Assembly (NCBI GenBank): GCA_024752435.1
Contig: CP103032.1
Span: 1,860,001 to 1,924,000, forward strand
DNA length: 64,000 bases
Source of the DNA: Allantophomopsis cytisporea
Lineage: Eukaryota; Ascomycota; Leotiomycetes; Phacidiales; Phacidiaceae
Direction: 5' to 3'
Shown here: positions 34,077-46,616 of the stretch, one piece after another
Numbering within the stretch: position 1 is the stretch's first letter
Layout: the number at the start of each line of letters is the position of its first letter
Program-made: the position numbers and the translations under genes
The notes under the pieces: model-generated
What the model saw: only the letters and a program-made list of their open reading frames with translations
Told to the model about the DNA's origin: nothing
The model's database searches: none

Positions 34077-36613
34077 ATGATCTCCGTGAGTAGATCCTGA
34101 TCCCACGTCCTTGTCAATGGAGTTGAGCATCAGCGGGAGAAGAGGACATTGCAGTTGATACTTGTGATGGATAGCAGCAGTTGACTAATATACCCCTCCG
34201 CTAGCAACAACTGGGTCGCAGAGCTCTGCGTGTCAAAGTCCCATTCTCGAATCTCATTGCTTCCTCCTCCTCCCCGTCCGGTCTCCGAGCATATACTGCG
34301 ACTGGTCGAAGATTCCAAGATGTCTTCCACTCCCAGACCGACGCCGACTCTCCCTCCGTCTTCTCCTCCTTGAAGTCTTCCCCCAAAGTCGCCCAAACCC
34401 TCACCGAAAAGATCGTCCAAAGATACTCCCTCGGGCTTGCGAAGGACAAGTTCGTCAAGTCTGGCGACTATGTCACCCTTTCACCACACCACTGTATGAC
34501 TCACGACAACTCATGGCCCGTCGCCTTGAAGTTCATGTCCATCGGCGCAACATCTATCCACGATAACAAGCAAGTCGTAATGACCCTCGACCACGATGTA
34601 CAGAACAAGAGCGAATCGAATTTGAAGAAATACGCACAGATCGAAGAGTTTGCTAAGAAGCAGGGTGTGGATTTCTACCCAGCTGGGCGTGGCATTGGGC
34701 ACCAGATTATGGTCGAGGAAGGTTACGCTTGGCCAGGAACTGTCACGGTTGCTTCGGACAGCCACAGTAACATGTACGGTGGTATTGGATGCTTGGGAAC
34801 CGCAATGGTACGCACTGATGCTGCCAGTATTTGGGCAACTGGTCGAACGTGGTGGCAAATTCCTCCAATTGCTAAGGTCACTCTCACGGGTATCTTGCCA
34901 AAGGGTGTTACTGGAAAGGATGTCATTGTTGCCCTCTGCGGTCTCTTCAACAACGATGAGGTTCTCAACCATGCTATTGAGTTCACTGGATCCGAGCAAA
35001 CTTTGCGCAGCCTCGAAATTGATGACAGACTGGCCATCGCTAACATGACTACTGAATGGGGTGCTCTATCTGGTCTTTTCCCAATTGATGCCAAACTTCA
35101 GGCATGGTTGAGATCAAAGGCTACTACTTCTGCTCTCTTCGATTTACCTGCAGAGGGAGTCGAGCGACGAATCACTCATGAGCGTATTGACGATCTTGTC
35201 GAGAATCAACTCGTTGCCGATCCAGGTGCTACATATGCTAAGTCACTCTACCTAAACCTCTCCACCTTGTCACCGTATGTTTCAGGACCAAATTCCGTAA
35301 AGGTCGCTACACCTCTCAAGGATCTTGAGGCACAAGACATCAAACTCAACAAGGCTTACCTTGTCTCCTGCACGAATTCTAGAGCCTCTGACTTGGCTGC
35401 TGCCGCAAAGGTCTTCAAGGACGCTGCCAAGGCAGGAAAGCCAGCGAAGATCGCTCCAGGAGTCAACTTCTACATTGCCGCCGCTTCTATTCCCGAACAG
35501 CAGGCTGCTGAGGAGACCGGTGACTGGCAAGCATTACTTGACGCTGGTGCTCAGGCCCTTCCAGCTGGTTGTGGTCCGTGTATCGGCCTCGGTACTGGTC
35601 TTCTGGAGCCAGGAGAGGTTGGTATCAGTGCCAGTAACCGTAACTTCAAGGGACGCATGGGGTCTACTGATGCTAAGGCCTACCTTGCAAGTCCTGAGGT
35701 TGTAGCTGCTAGTGCCTTGAATGGCAAGATTAGTGGACCAGGATGGTACGAGAAGCCTCTCGGTGTCGAGAAAGTTGTTCTTGGCGAGGGAAACGGTGTT
35801 CCAGAACAAGACAAGGCTATGAGCATCGAAGAAGCGCTTGAGAAGCTCATCTCTCAAGCAGACTCAATTGTCGAGGGAGCTGAAAAGTCCCTGCTGGGTG
35901 GTGTATCGGAAACTGACTCTGCCGATGAGAGTTTGACTGAAATTCTTCCAGGCTTCCCCGAGAAAGTTGAGGGTGAGATTGTCTTCTGTGACGCTGACAA
36001 CGTAAACACTGATGGCATATACCCTGGAAAGTATACATACCAAGACAACGTCTCTGTAGAGAAGATGGCTGAGGTATGCATGGAAAATTATGACAAGGCT
36101 TTCGGATCTATTGCTCGCGAAGGAGATATTCTCGTCTCCGGATTCAATTTTGGATGTGGTAGCTCCAGAGAGCAAGCTGCTACCGCAATTTTGGCAAAGA
36201 AAATTCCAATGGTCGTTGCAGGTAGTTTCGGTAACATTTTCAGCAGAAACAGTATCAACAATGCGTTGATGGGTGTTGAAGTACCAAGACTTATACAAAG
36301 ACTCAGAGAGACCTTCTCGTCACCTGGTACAGACGCAAAGAAGGAAGTCAAAGAACCAAGTCAAAATAAGGAGTCGTTAGACTCGCCACCACCGGCCGCC
36401 CAAGCATCGCCGAGCGGCGAGAAGGTGTTGACTCGACGCACGGGTTGGAAGTTTGTGTGGGATGTACGTAGAAGTAAGGTGGAGGTCACAGAAGGAGAGG
36501 GCGGCGCTACATGGAGTCAGAAAGTGGGAGAGCTACCACCTAACGTACAGGAAATTATCGCAAGAGGTGGATTAGAAAAGTGGGTGAAGCATGAAATTGC
36601 TGCTGCTGCTTGA
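34077..36613 (+). CDS. lys4: Homoaconitase, mitochondrial (lysine biosynthesis)
   Basis: Proposed exons 34077-34085 and 34205-36613; 806 codons (805 residues). The large exon is certain. It has no in-frame ATG near its start but stays open back to the acceptor at 34204, so the 9-nt exon ATG-ATC-TCC with donor gtgagt is the best start. It yields an Arg/Ser-rich mitochondrial presequence (MISQQLGRRALRVKVPFSN). The aconitase-type core carries the 4Fe-4S cysteines in SCTNSR and AGCGPCIG. The swivel domain includes FGCGSSREQAATAIL. It converts homocitrate/homoaconitate to homoisocitrate in the alpha-aminoadipate pathway. KYAQIEEFAKKQGVDFYPAG and PIDAKLQAWL point to homoaconitase rather than LEU1 or ACO1. 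Confidence is lower for exon 1 alone (about 0.6). Confidence 0.93.
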
Positions 36614-38310
36614 GTCAGCTTGTATATAAGAATTCTAAAAAGTATATTGATTGTTTACATTCCCGAAGCGTCCCGTGTGAGGTTACGAAACGTGAGTATT
36701 AGCTACTGGACCATCGCATAAGAATTCGTCGAAAACTTGAAGTCTGTACGTAGGAAATTAAGTTTGCAAGTAATCGAAGAGCCCACAGTTTCTATGAAGT
36801 CTGGTCCCAAGATCGAGGGTTATTATGGGTCCGGGAACTCACAGGAGGTCTGATGGTCCAAGGGGTCTAATCCAGAATATCTATGGTTTGTAAGGTTTAA
36901 TGGAAGTTCAATCTCCGCCCCATGTTTTGGGCGCTGCTCAATGGGATTTCCCGTTTTCTGAGAAATATGCAATTGCCAATTGGATGGAATTTGTCTGCTA
37001 AAACATTAAAATTGGCATAATGGCACGAACAGTGAGGGGCACGAGAAAGTCGGGACCACTGCAGGGACGACACCGGAAACGCATCATCCGAATTGGATTG
37101 GACAATGCCTCTTTATCTCAATGAGGTTAGAGTAAATAGTCAACGCTGATCCCCCTAGGTGCTAGATCACACTCTGGATTGATCATGAGCTCAAATTGTC
37201 TGCTCCTGATTTGTTGAAAATAAAAATAACATCTTAAGCTTGTTATATGGGACTGTGGCTTGACATAGTAAACTTTTAGCCTTTTATTTTCTGGAGAAAT
37301 AATGACGACGGTGGGAGTAAACACTTGGCTAGTAGACTTTTATTCAGGACTAGCTTCTCGGGATGGGAACGGAAATCTTCCATTCCAGCCCATTAACTTT
37401 TATCCTTTCTCTCTCTCCAGTGCACCAATCATTGCAACGACGGCAACCACAAGAATGTGAAATTAAATATGCGTTTGTGAACGCGTGCGATAAGATAGAA
37501 AAAGAGATGCTTGCGGTTGTCTTTCGTACTCGACAATGTGGTAGTTTTAATCCTACACTTACTCTTTTCTGAAGCTGCGACCTTCTCAAAGCTTTGCTCT
37601 CTCCTTTAGACGTTTGGTTCAAAGTCAGGACCAAGATGATGCAGATGCCGCACGGGAGTCGTTCTCCTATGTCTCTCCCCATCTCCTCATTTTGCGGGAT
37701 GAGCCCACGCCTTCCCTCATTTACACTAATACTAAGTTAGGGCCAACTGTCCTGAGTATTAAGATCTCATTAATTAAGGGTGTCGGAGGGACTACAAAGT
37801 CATCAACTTGGGCACGGGCACTATAACTTCCAATCATAGCTACCGCATTGTTACGCTTGCAGAGCTAAAGTATAACCCAAGCTTTTGTACTTGGATCCAG
37901 ATGCATCTGAGTATCTTTTGACCTCAATCAATTGACTTTCTATGGATCAGAGTTGACTGTAGAGTGGGTCCCAAGTCTCTAATACTGCCCGGGTGATGGC
38001 ATCTCCGCACAAGTCAGGCACACGCCCTAGATCTCATTGTTGGTCAATGATATTGATGAAACTCCTGAGCTAAGTCATTTTGAAGCTTCTGCTTTCATCC
38101 GTCTTTACAATGCCATGGACACAATGAAGCTTCGAAGTGGATTCTTGCCAACCCAGGCTTCTACAATCTCTGGATCCCTTTCATCTTTTTGTTCCTTCAT
38201 TCATATAAGAGTTCTTTCCCAGCTTTGGTTGCTCTTTTCCAATCAAGCATTTCACTCCTCTACAATCTCTTGCTCATCCTCATTCATACTCGTTCATTCA
38301 ATCCTTCAAC
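36614..38310. other. Intergenic, 1.7 kb, no gene seen
   Basis: Short random frames only. The part near 38180-38300 is pyrimidine-rich and is probably the promoter and leader of the next gene. Confidence 0.5.
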
Positions 38311-39291
38311 ATGTCTTCTTTCACACTTAAGGCCCTTGCTGTTGCCGCTGCCGTCGGCTCTGCTGTTGCCCAGCGTCCAGATAACACCACTATCTGTGAC
38401 TATTACACCACGGCTCTATTGACCAACAACACTGCTGAGAACCAGAAGACCCTTTTGACCCTTGTCGTCAACACTGCCGTCATTGGTAACTACACCACGC
38501 CAAATGTTGGTGTCGCGGTTCCAGGTATCTTGGCCGAGGGAACCTACAACGGAACCTACGTCAACCTTCTTCCATACTTCGATGGTGGATTCGCTTCCAC
38601 CAACACCGGTGGTGACTCTGGAATGGCTGTCAGCTTCCTCGACGATGGTGGAGCCGCGCCTCTTATGAAGAACATGCCAGCCAACGGAACCAGCTCCAAC
38701 CAGTACATCCTTCTTACCCATTTGTATGAGTACTTCGGTGGTCTTTTGGGCTGCTCCATGCAAGGCTCAACTGGCTATGATGCCTACTCCGGATCCGGAT
38801 CCATGTACGAGGTGCACAAGTTCATGGACCTTAGCGCTTACGAGGTTGGGTACTTCATTGAGCAAGTCGCTTTGTCTGCTGCTTCCTTTGGAGTTGCTGC
38901 CTCCGATCTTGAAGTCGTTGGTACCGCTCTTAACAGCCTCTTCGGTTACAGCTGCGCACCAAACACCACTGTCATTCCAGACCAGGGTGCTCAGCTTCAG
39001 TCCATCTGCATTGGCACTGACTGCCCAGAGGCTGCCAATGCTACCTGCTCTTCCTACGGCAATGCCACTGCCCCAGCTGTCGCTGACTCTGCCCTCGTCG
39101 GCAATGCTACCCTCACTGCTACATCCACCGCATCCATGACTGCTGAGACTGGTACTGCCTCCAAGACATCCTCCGGCTCTGCCTCTGGCACCGCCACCGG
39201 TGCTTCCGCCTCATCAACCAAGAATGCCGCTACCACTGCTGGTCTTTCCGCAGCCGCCGTTCTTGGTGCCGCTGCTGCCTTTTTCTTGTAA
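38311..39291 (+). CDS. GPI-anchored secreted protein of unknown function
   Basis: Single exon, 326 residues. Signal peptide about 1-20 (LKALAVAAAVGSAVAQ). The ectodomain holds about 10 N-x-S/T sites and conserved-looking blocks (LLPYFDGGFASTNTGGDSGM, SNQYILLTHLYEYFGGLLGC). From about 262 a Ser/Thr/Ala-rich stalk leads to a hydrophobic C-terminal tail (TTAGLSAAAVLGAAAAFFL) without charged residues after it, the classic GPI-attachment layout. The family looks like a conserved fungal surface protein, but I cannot name a domain. Codon use is strongly biased to C-ending codons, which suggests high expression. Location: plasma membrane or cell wall. Confidence 0.88.
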   Translation: MSSFTLKALAVAAAVGSAVAQRPDNTTICDYYTTALLTNNTAENQKTLLTLVVNTAVIGNYTTPNVGVAVPGILAEGTYNGTYVNLLPYFDGGFASTNTGGDSGMAVSFLDDGGAAPLMKNMPANGTSSNQYILLTHLYEYFGGLLGCSMQGSTGYDAYSGSGSMYEVHKFMDLSAYEVGYFIEQVALSAASFGVAASDLEVVGTALNSLFGYSCAPNTTVIPDQGAQLQSICIGTDCPEAANATCSSYGNATAPAVADSALVGNATLTATSTASMTAETGTASKTSSGSASGTATGASASSTKNAATTAGLSAAAVLGAAAAFFL

Positions 39292-40932
39292 ATGTTTTTT
39301 GTCATGACGCGTTGAGGCTTGAGGGTGTGGATTCCGGAAGCTCCAATTGAGCACGCTTTCTTTGTATATATATGTATATATCTGACTATGACGCCAAAGA
39401 GCGTTCACTAGTACCAATCACATTGATTAGCAATGATAATAATATTCATCTGATATGTTTTCCAACTCAGTAAATTGGTGATTTGATGACTTGCTTGACA
39501 AAGAAGAAAGGCAGCTAAGAAACACAAACCATAAAACTTTAAAATAAACTTTCCGCTGGTTGCGTCTTCTACGATAATTCTGAAGCTCAGAAACGATTAG
39601 CTCTGAAGTCAAATTTCTCGTCGAATCACGTGATGTAGGTAGGTGCTGAGAATAAATATATGGATAGGTAACTTGAACTATTATCAAGCTGTGTCTTCAC
39701 TTTTACATGATAATTATACTCTCGGATAATTCAACATGAATGTATTTATTCATTGTCAAACACTAATAGTCACTAGTTCAACGAATAACATGTTCAAGTG
39801 GTTACTTTAGGGAGCATTTAATAATGTTAGCCTTCTAATACATTTACATTTTGTTATTGTTTTTGTTGCTTCTTCGATTGAAATCCATAATGAAGTTGTA
39901 GTGCGTAGATCATTGCTCGCACAACTACTTATACTGCTAAATCTTTTACTGGACTTCTTATTCGCGTATAAACGGTGATGAGTATGACGTTGGATTTAGT
40001 CGAATTCTACCTCGAGATAAACATAACGCTTCAGGATCAGATCCGCATACGAGGAAGCCAGATCCGATAACATTCACTGTGCCAGCTTAAAGCATCATAT
40101 CGTGGAAATCCGAATAACGAATCGATTAGGCGTGCTTTCTGCCGGTCGTGGCCATTTAAAACCTCATATATGATTCTGATAGAAAATATGGTACAGTAGG
40201 CGTTGATGTCTTAACCGCTAGTTGATCTTCTAGAATACCTTACCTCGGCTTAGTTTTTTGAATTCGCTAAGCCTAATACCATTATACTTCTCCGTTTCAA
40301 GCATAAATCACGTGCAGATAGATGTTAACATCTTTATCATCGTTACCTCATCGACTGAGGACAAATCTGGGGAAAGTCAATCGACGTCACAACGCAGTTC
40401 ACACCTCAAAATCTGATTTGACTCGTTGATGTCACGTCTCTTACACGGGAGATCTACGGCTCTACAACAACCGTATTTCTGGAGTTACGTACCAGTCTCG
40501 ACGACTTCGGTCCCATATCCGTCCCCGGTTTTGTTGGTAATGCGATCAATTGAAATCATTTAATGCGCTTACATCATCCAATAAGGACATAGTAGCATGT
40601 AGTGAGCGGGTGATAGCTCCATAATAAGCTACTTGACTTATCCATACATCATCGGGCATTCCTTTGGTTGTCGGAGATATCTTGAATCGCTACTGTTTCG
40701 GCACATTCAAAATTCAGAACATGACGTGAACGAAATTGATACCTCAACGTAAACGGCGTTTCGCTCATGACTTTGATGAGGCGTCTACAGTATATAAAAG
40801 AGATGGCACATAATTTCTTCAAACATCTACATACAAACAATAACAACAACAATTCGAATTGACAAAAACGATACCCAAATTTGCCCTTCCAAATATAAAG
40901 TCAAACCAAAACTACACCTAATAAACGACAAG
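39292..40932. other. Intergenic, AT-rich, upstream of alcohol dehydrogenase
   Basis: No gene seen. A TATATAAAAG box lies at 40791-40800, about 133 bp before the dehydrogenase ATG. The leader after it is A/C-rich (CAAACAATAACAACAACAAT). Confidence 0.55.
40791..40800 (+). promoter_or_regulatory. TATA box of the alcohol dehydrogenase gene
   Basis: TATATAAAAG at 133 bp before the start codon, in a typical fungal position. Confidence 0.6.
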
Positions 40933-42198
40933 ATGGGCTATCCAGATACTTTCCAGGGATTCATGATCCACGACGAGAACAAATGGAGCGACTTTAAGAA
41001 AGAAGAGGTTAGTGTGCACTTCACTCATGTTAAAATTCCCGCATAACTTGCGCATGCATGACTCTACTCCAGACCCCTTCCAAATGTGCTCGAACCAGAG
41101 ATTGACAATTTCCATAGTTCAAGCCAAAGCCATTCGAAGACCGCGACATCGATATCAAGATCGAAGCCTGCGGTGTTTGCGGCTCAGATGTTCACACTAT
41201 TACTGGCGGTTGGGGAGAGTTCAATAAGCCAATCTGTGTAGGACACGAGATCGTTGGCAAGGCCATCAAGGTCGGAAAGGGCGTCACTACCGTCAAGGTG
41301 GGTGACCGCGTTGGTGTTGGAGCTCAAATCTGGGCCTGTTTGGAATGCGATGTTTGCAAGTCTGGACCAGGCGGAAATGAGAACTACTGCCCTCAACAAG
41401 GTGAATAAGCTTCTTATGATTCGACGTGCATCTGAAAACTCACGCAAAGCAGTTGATACCTACAATGCACCATATCCCAAGGGTCACGGTGACGGGATCA
41501 TCTCCCAGGGAGGTTACTCTTCTCACATCCGTGCGCACGAGTATTTCACTTTCCCAATCCCAGACGGAATCTCTAGCACTGATGCCGCACCGATGATGTG
41601 TGCCGGTCTCACAACATACTCTCCCCTTGTCCGTGCTGGTACCGGTCCCGGAAAGAAGGTGGCCATCCTCGGTATCGGAGGACTCGGTCACTTCGGTCTT
41701 CTCTGGGCAAAGGCTCTCGGTGCCGAAGTCTATGCTCTGTCTCATTCTCCAAGCAAGAAGGAAGATGCCTTAAAGATGGGGGCTAAGGAGTTCATTTGCA
41801 CTGGCGATGAAAAGTGGGCCGAGAAGTACAAGTTCAAGTTCGACTTCATTCTCAACTGTGCCGATATGACCAACGAGTTCCCTATGGCCGATTACATGTC
41901 CACCCTTGCTGTCAACGGCGAGTTCCACAACGTCGGTCTCCCAGATAAGCCACTTCCACAGATGATGGCTCAGGAATTTGCTCCAAACGGTTCCAAGATT
42001 GGTGGTTCGCACATTGGATGTAGAACTGAGGCATTGGCCATGTTGAAGTTGGCGGCCGACAAGAAGGTCAAGCCATATATTCAAACCCTCGATATCTCCG
42101 AGAAGGGATGCAAGGAGGCCGTTGAGAAGGTCAAGGTAAACGATGTTCGATACAGATTTACCTTGACAGGATTTGAGAAGGCATTCCCAGATGCATGA
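40933..42198 (+). CDS. Zinc alcohol dehydrogenase, NADP-dependent ADH6/7 (cinnamyl-type)
   Basis: Three exons: 40933-41007, 41118-41400, 41453-42198. They join to 368 codons (367 residues). Catalytic zinc ligands are in EACGVCGSDVH and G67-H68-E69. The structural zinc loop is CLECDVCKSGPGGNENYC. The Rossmann motif is AILGIGGLGHFGLLWAKALG. ALSHSPSKKEDALKMGA matches the NADP-preferring ADH6/7 cinnamyl alcohol dehydrogenase branch. These cytosolic enzymes reduce aromatic and medium-chain aldehydes. The second intron junction rebuilds CPQQVDTYNAPYPKG, a conserved segment, which confirms it. Intron 1 is 110 nt, intron 2 is 52 nt. Confidence 0.95.
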
Positions 42199-43666
42199 TC
42201 TGGTGAATGATAGATCGATTTAAACTTCTTTGTACTCTTAAAAATGTAGCGTCGATTTTAATGATCTATATTTGAACTATATCTTGAATTGTCTGCATAG
42301 TGGTGTAGATGTTGATGATTGAATCTCAGCTGGGATCTCACTGCATATGTACGCACAGCCACATTATGGATTCACATGTGATGGACGCAGGTGGTCAGAC
42401 AGCCATCCCAGCCCGCACACAGATGGAAAGGCAGCGAGCGATTCATGATTTGGAATTCACGACTGAGGCTCAGTCGTGCGTAAGGTATATTCTATACCTT
42501 GTTGTTATGTGCTTGTGAAATTTGATGCACAGAATTATTGTATTCCTCTTGTCTAGTCATGGTATGACTTCAACTGCATACTATGACTTAGCAGCCGAGT
42601 CCTTTCATCATAACTCGGTTGAAATTTCAGAGGTCGATTGAGATTGATGTGCGTGGGCGCGATTGGCAGATTTAGTCACGTTGTCACATCCGGTTTTTCA
42701 AAATTGTGGGCTGTTCCGCCAACACACATCATCGGTCTTGTCCTCAGGAGTAGGCAGCCGTCAATTTGTTTCATCCCTTCCCCGTCGATGATGATCGTAG
42801 TGGACTCGACTTCCGATGATCACTGTGGAAACCGAGCGGAAGATGCAAAGCAATGCACCTGAGAGCCACAACAATGAAGATATAAACAAATCAAAATGCG
42901 CAATATTGCCCAGCTCGGATAATATAGATATAGAGATATAGACAAATGTTAAGGGTCCTGGAGCCCCCTCTGTACCTTACGTCTTCTCCAGCCGAGACTC
43001 CCTTAGCTTCGGTGATCTCACCCCGCACAGCCACATGAGTCTCCATCAGCCACAAGATCGACGCCCCAATGACGACACACACCCGCTTGGTCGTCCAATG
43101 CCCTGTCGTCATATGGCACCCCATTACAACCTAAAGAGCGCCACCTCCGAATACATCCAAGCCACATCCACACCATCTCCACTATCTGCAGCTTGAGAGC
43201 CAATCACCTGCTCTGGATGTCGATTGCCGGCGGGCTCAGCGGGATCATCCTTGAAAGCGATGAGCGTTTCCGTCATGATGTGCGTGGTCTTACGGCTCTG
43301 ACTTTCTGAGAGGCTTCCCGTGGCTTCGATCATACCAGCATCGCAGCAGAATCCAGGCAAAAATAGTGCAAATCGTTGATGCTTTTCTTGCACTCCACAT
43401 GTGATGTTGGGGACGTGGGCAGCTGGGCACAAAGGAGAAGGGCACACGCCAACTGCCAAGGATAATGGGCATGATGTATGGCTGGTTCGTGAGATCGTCA
43501 TCACACCCTGCAGCCCTACTTCGCATCCGAAAGAAATATATTTGATGCCTTCTCCACCCGTTCTCCTCGCTCTTCATTCTCACTGCCATCAACTCTGCAA
43601 CAGTGGTAGAAACAGCATCACACCAGCAATCACTTCCCACCAGAATATCATCGACATCCAACCACA
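42199..43666. other. Intergenic, 1.5 kb, no gene seen
   Basis: 3' flank of the dehydrogenase and promoter of the MARVEL-type gene. Minus-strand frames at 42891-43667 show no recognisable protein. Confidence 0.5.
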
Positions 43667-44485
43667 ATGGCCATCCTCCTCAAGTCTCTTCAATGGTTCT
43701 GCCAGGCCATTGAATTCTGCTGTTCCGCCATCATTCTAGGAATTTACTCCTACTTCCTCGCGACCCTGAAGAACCATGGTTACCATGTGGGTACCTACAT
43801 CCGTGCCGTGGAGGGTATTGCGGGCGCTGCTTGCCTCTATCTCATCTTTGCTCTCGTCCTCGTCTGCTGCTTGGGAGGCTTGTCCTTCTTTGCATTCCTC
43901 GCTCTCATCCTGGACATCGCCTTCATGGGTGCATTCATCTACATTGCTTGGGAGAACCGCCACGGTGCCAACTCCTGCAGTGGCTTCGTACGAACACCAT
44001 TCGGAAACGGCCAGTCCAGCGGCAACACCGTCGACGCACCAAACGACAGTGGCTTCACCGACCTTCCTTCCCTCCACACTGCTTGCAAGCTCGAGACTGC
44101 AGTTTTCGCCGTTACCCTCGTGGCCATCTTCTTCTTCCTCGTCTCCGCCTTCCTTGAGCTCGCTCTTTACCGCGCCCACAAGAAGGACAAGGCTTTCGGA
44201 CCAGGTCCAAACAACGGTTACACCGCCGGCTCTCCACGCCGCAAGTTCTGGCAGCGCAAGCCAAAGGACACCTACGTGACCAAGGAAGCCGACACTCTTC
44301 CTCACCACCAGACCCCAGCCGACTTCAGACCATCCTACGCTACTGACACCACTGCTGTCGGACATCACGACCAGCCTCAGGTGTACAACAAGTATGCCAA
44401 CAACAACAACATGGCAGGTGCTCAAACCACTGGAGAGATTCCCGTCGAGGAGTACAAGCGTACTGCTCCTCCAACCAACTTTTAA
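43667..44485 (+). CDS. MARVEL-type four-span membrane protein
   Basis: Single exon, 272 residues. Four hydrophobic segments at about 12-32 (IEFCCSAIILGIYSYFLATL), 48-68 (GAACLYLIFALVLVCCLGGL), 72-95 (FAFLALILDIAFMGAFIYIA) and 143-167 (AVFAVTLVAIFFFLVSAFLE). An extracellular-type loop with paired Cys lies between spans 3 and 4. A hydrophilic ~100-residue tail rich in Pro, His and Asn ends RTAPPTNF. This is the layout of fungal MARVEL-domain proteins at the plasma membrane, related in general to Nce102-type organisers. Precise role unknown. Strong C-ending codon bias. Confidence 0.87.
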   Translation: MAILLKSLQWFCQAIEFCCSAIILGIYSYFLATLKNHGYHVGTYIRAVEGIAGAACLYLIFALVLVCCLGGLSFFAFLALILDIAFMGAFIYIAWENRHGANSCSGFVRTPFGNGQSSGNTVDAPNDSGFTDLPSLHTACKLETAVFAVTLVAIFFFLVSAFLELALYRAHKKDKAFGPGPNNGYTAGSPRRKFWQRKPKDTYVTKEADTLPHHQTPADFRPSYATDTTAVGHHDQPQVYNKYANNNNMAGAQTTGEIPVEEYKRTAPPTNF

Positions 44486-45318
44486 AGAAGTTTAGTGTTG
44501 TGAAAGAATGTGACAACACTGGGATGTACGATGAGAGGCAGTTGAACTGTATAAAATGGGGATAAGGACCTGCTTGAAACAATATGACGATATGTAATTT
44601 TTAATAATGATGAATGATACCATATATATATACAATGAAATACACTTAAAATAATTTTCTTTCACAGTTTCGTTATAAACTCATTATGTGAAACTTGGGC
44701 TCATCATGGTCTATGATCAAGTCGTTTCCGCCCCGTGTCAGGCATACCGAGAGGTGTAGATGTTCATGATTTAATCTCTTGTATAGGGAATTCTACGAAA
44801 TTATCACAAGCTCTATTTTTCTGAGGTAGGGTTGTAACTTCAGGGCTTTCCGTAATACGGAGCGAATTGTCTAATCGAGTATGGCCGCTTAATCTTCCAT
44901 ACTAGCGTACGTATCGTATTTACTTCAGTACGCTTTCATCATTTACTATGTTCTATATCACTAAAAATTGAAGAGATATGATTATATAACGTGTATATTT
45001 CAACATACAGATGTGTTGTATTTTTTATATCATCATTACTATGGTGTTGACATTATCAAGAGAGTAGGTCCCCGACAGCTCCCACTGCGCAGCTGTACTC
45101 AACTCAACCTTCCAAATGGATTGATATATTCGAATGACTCATTGAAGCCTGTTGTGCTACCGGAAGGCGGTGTACACGAACAATCGAGTAGACTCACTAG
45201 TGAACCAGTTTTCTACCATGACAAAGGTCTACGCCAAACTGTGTGATGATACTCCTATCGCATACAGTCAGGGGTTGAGTAACCTCGGCACTTATACAGG
45301 AGGGAAAGGTAAGTACTA
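44486..45318. other. Intergenic, AT-rich, no gene seen
   Basis: Between the MARVEL gene and the transposon. Weakly protein-like stretches near 45050-45310 (for example AYSQGLSNLGTYTGGKG) could be remnants of a gene, but no family was recognised. Confidence 0.45.
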
Positions 45319-46616
45319 CAGTGGTATACAAAAAGTCTCCATACACTTAAGCGAATATCCGTAGAGCCTCAAATAACCCCGCTTTTGACTTACTTATTAT
45401 ACTATGAATATAGCTATAATTGGTGAATAGAGTCGGGGGCCTTCGGCAGAGCTCTCTCTAGCTACTTGTAATCAATTGGTAGGATTTTATATGTCTAAGA
45501 TGAGCTACAGCGCGGTAAGTCATTAAGTTAGCTTAGCAAGATCTACCGTTCAATTTGCCATCAAGAATGCGCCGTTACAAAATAAAGTACAATTAAATCT
45601 ACGCTCTAGAAGATCTTAGGTTTTATTCCCTAGTCTTAAGAGAATCGTTACCCGAAATTACAAGAGAAATCCGGAGATATTATATGTTAAGTTAATCTAA
45701 AAGATATACCTAGATACCTACTACAATATAGTTTTGAATTTTATAAAGACTACAATATATATAAGTAGAAATACCTTAAAAACCCTACTAATTAACAGTT
45801 TGAATAGGCTCGAGAATTTATATAGTAGATATAAATATAAAAAGTATTTATCTACTAGAGTAATAAATATTCAATAGAACAAAGTAAAGGTAAAACGACC
45901 GACTAAAACTTTTAAAAGCTAAGAAAAGGCTTGTTTCTATAGGTATAGCTATAAGCTCAATAGACCTAGCATTTAATTATATAATGAACTCTATTTAGCT
46001 TTAGTATTCGACTAGATCTAGTCGTCTCTAAAAAAGACTTTAATATAGTATATATAAGATCTATAGCGAGAAAATACAGAGATCTATTAGAAGAATATTT
46101 AAAACAGTTTTAAACTACAACTCTATATTTATGTAGGATAATACTTCGATTTATACTATTTATCTAGTACAAGGATAGCTCGATCAAATCGATATTTAAG
46201 TTATAGATTAGCTTCTTTATTTAGTTGACTTAAACCTCGTTTGAATATATATAGGCGCTCTTTAAAAAGATAATAAATAAACTGTACTCTGATTTTATTA
46301 TACAGAGTAGCAGAGCTATACTAGGTATTCTACAAGAAACAGCTATTGAAGCTCAGGAATTACTCGAGGAAGCAGTACTAGATAATATAGCTATTTCTAT
46401 AAGGAAGCGGTGTCAAGCGGTTATTGGTGCAGATAGGTAGTATACAAAATACTGACAATGTATATAAAGATACTTTATACTTACACAATTCCAATGCTGT
46501 AAAAACGGTATCAAATGAGTACATTCTCGTAGAGTTATACTACTTTAAAGTTTACACATGATTTTTGGTGTTCGGGAGAATTCGGCTACTGTACGGAGAC
46601 TTTTTGTGCACCACTG
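45319..46616. mobile_element. Tc1/mariner-type DNA transposon, RIP-degraded
   Basis: 1298-bp element bounded by terminal inverted repeats: left CAGTGGTATACAAAAAGTCT, right (reverse complement) CAGTGGTGCACAAAAAGTCT. It is flanked on both sides by the dinucleotide TA, the usual target-site duplication. The interior is very AT-rich with many stops. Plus-strand translation retains echoes of a Tc1-type transposase: DNTSIYTIYLV near 46130, where the family has QDNAS-H-A; YLVDLN near 46230 for YSPDLNP; and a C-terminal block with ISIRKRCQAVIGADR near 46390-46437. Length, TIRs and motif order fit fungal Tc1/mariner elements. No intact transposase exists, so it could move only with help from elsewhere. 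Confidence 0.88.

Noticed and set aside
33830..34117. Frames with Ser-Asp and Ser-Glu repeats on both strands
   Set aside because: They are products of the GACTCA microsatellite and overlap the LYS4 leader; no flanking protein features.
34370..36613. Homoaconitase as LEU1 or aconitase, starting at 34370
   Set aside because: The internal sequence motifs fit homoaconitase, and the frame stays open upstream to an acceptor at 34204; 34370 is a TTG.
43736..44425. 229-codon minus-strand frame
   Set aside because: Antisense of the MARVEL-type gene, open because of its strong C-ending codon bias.
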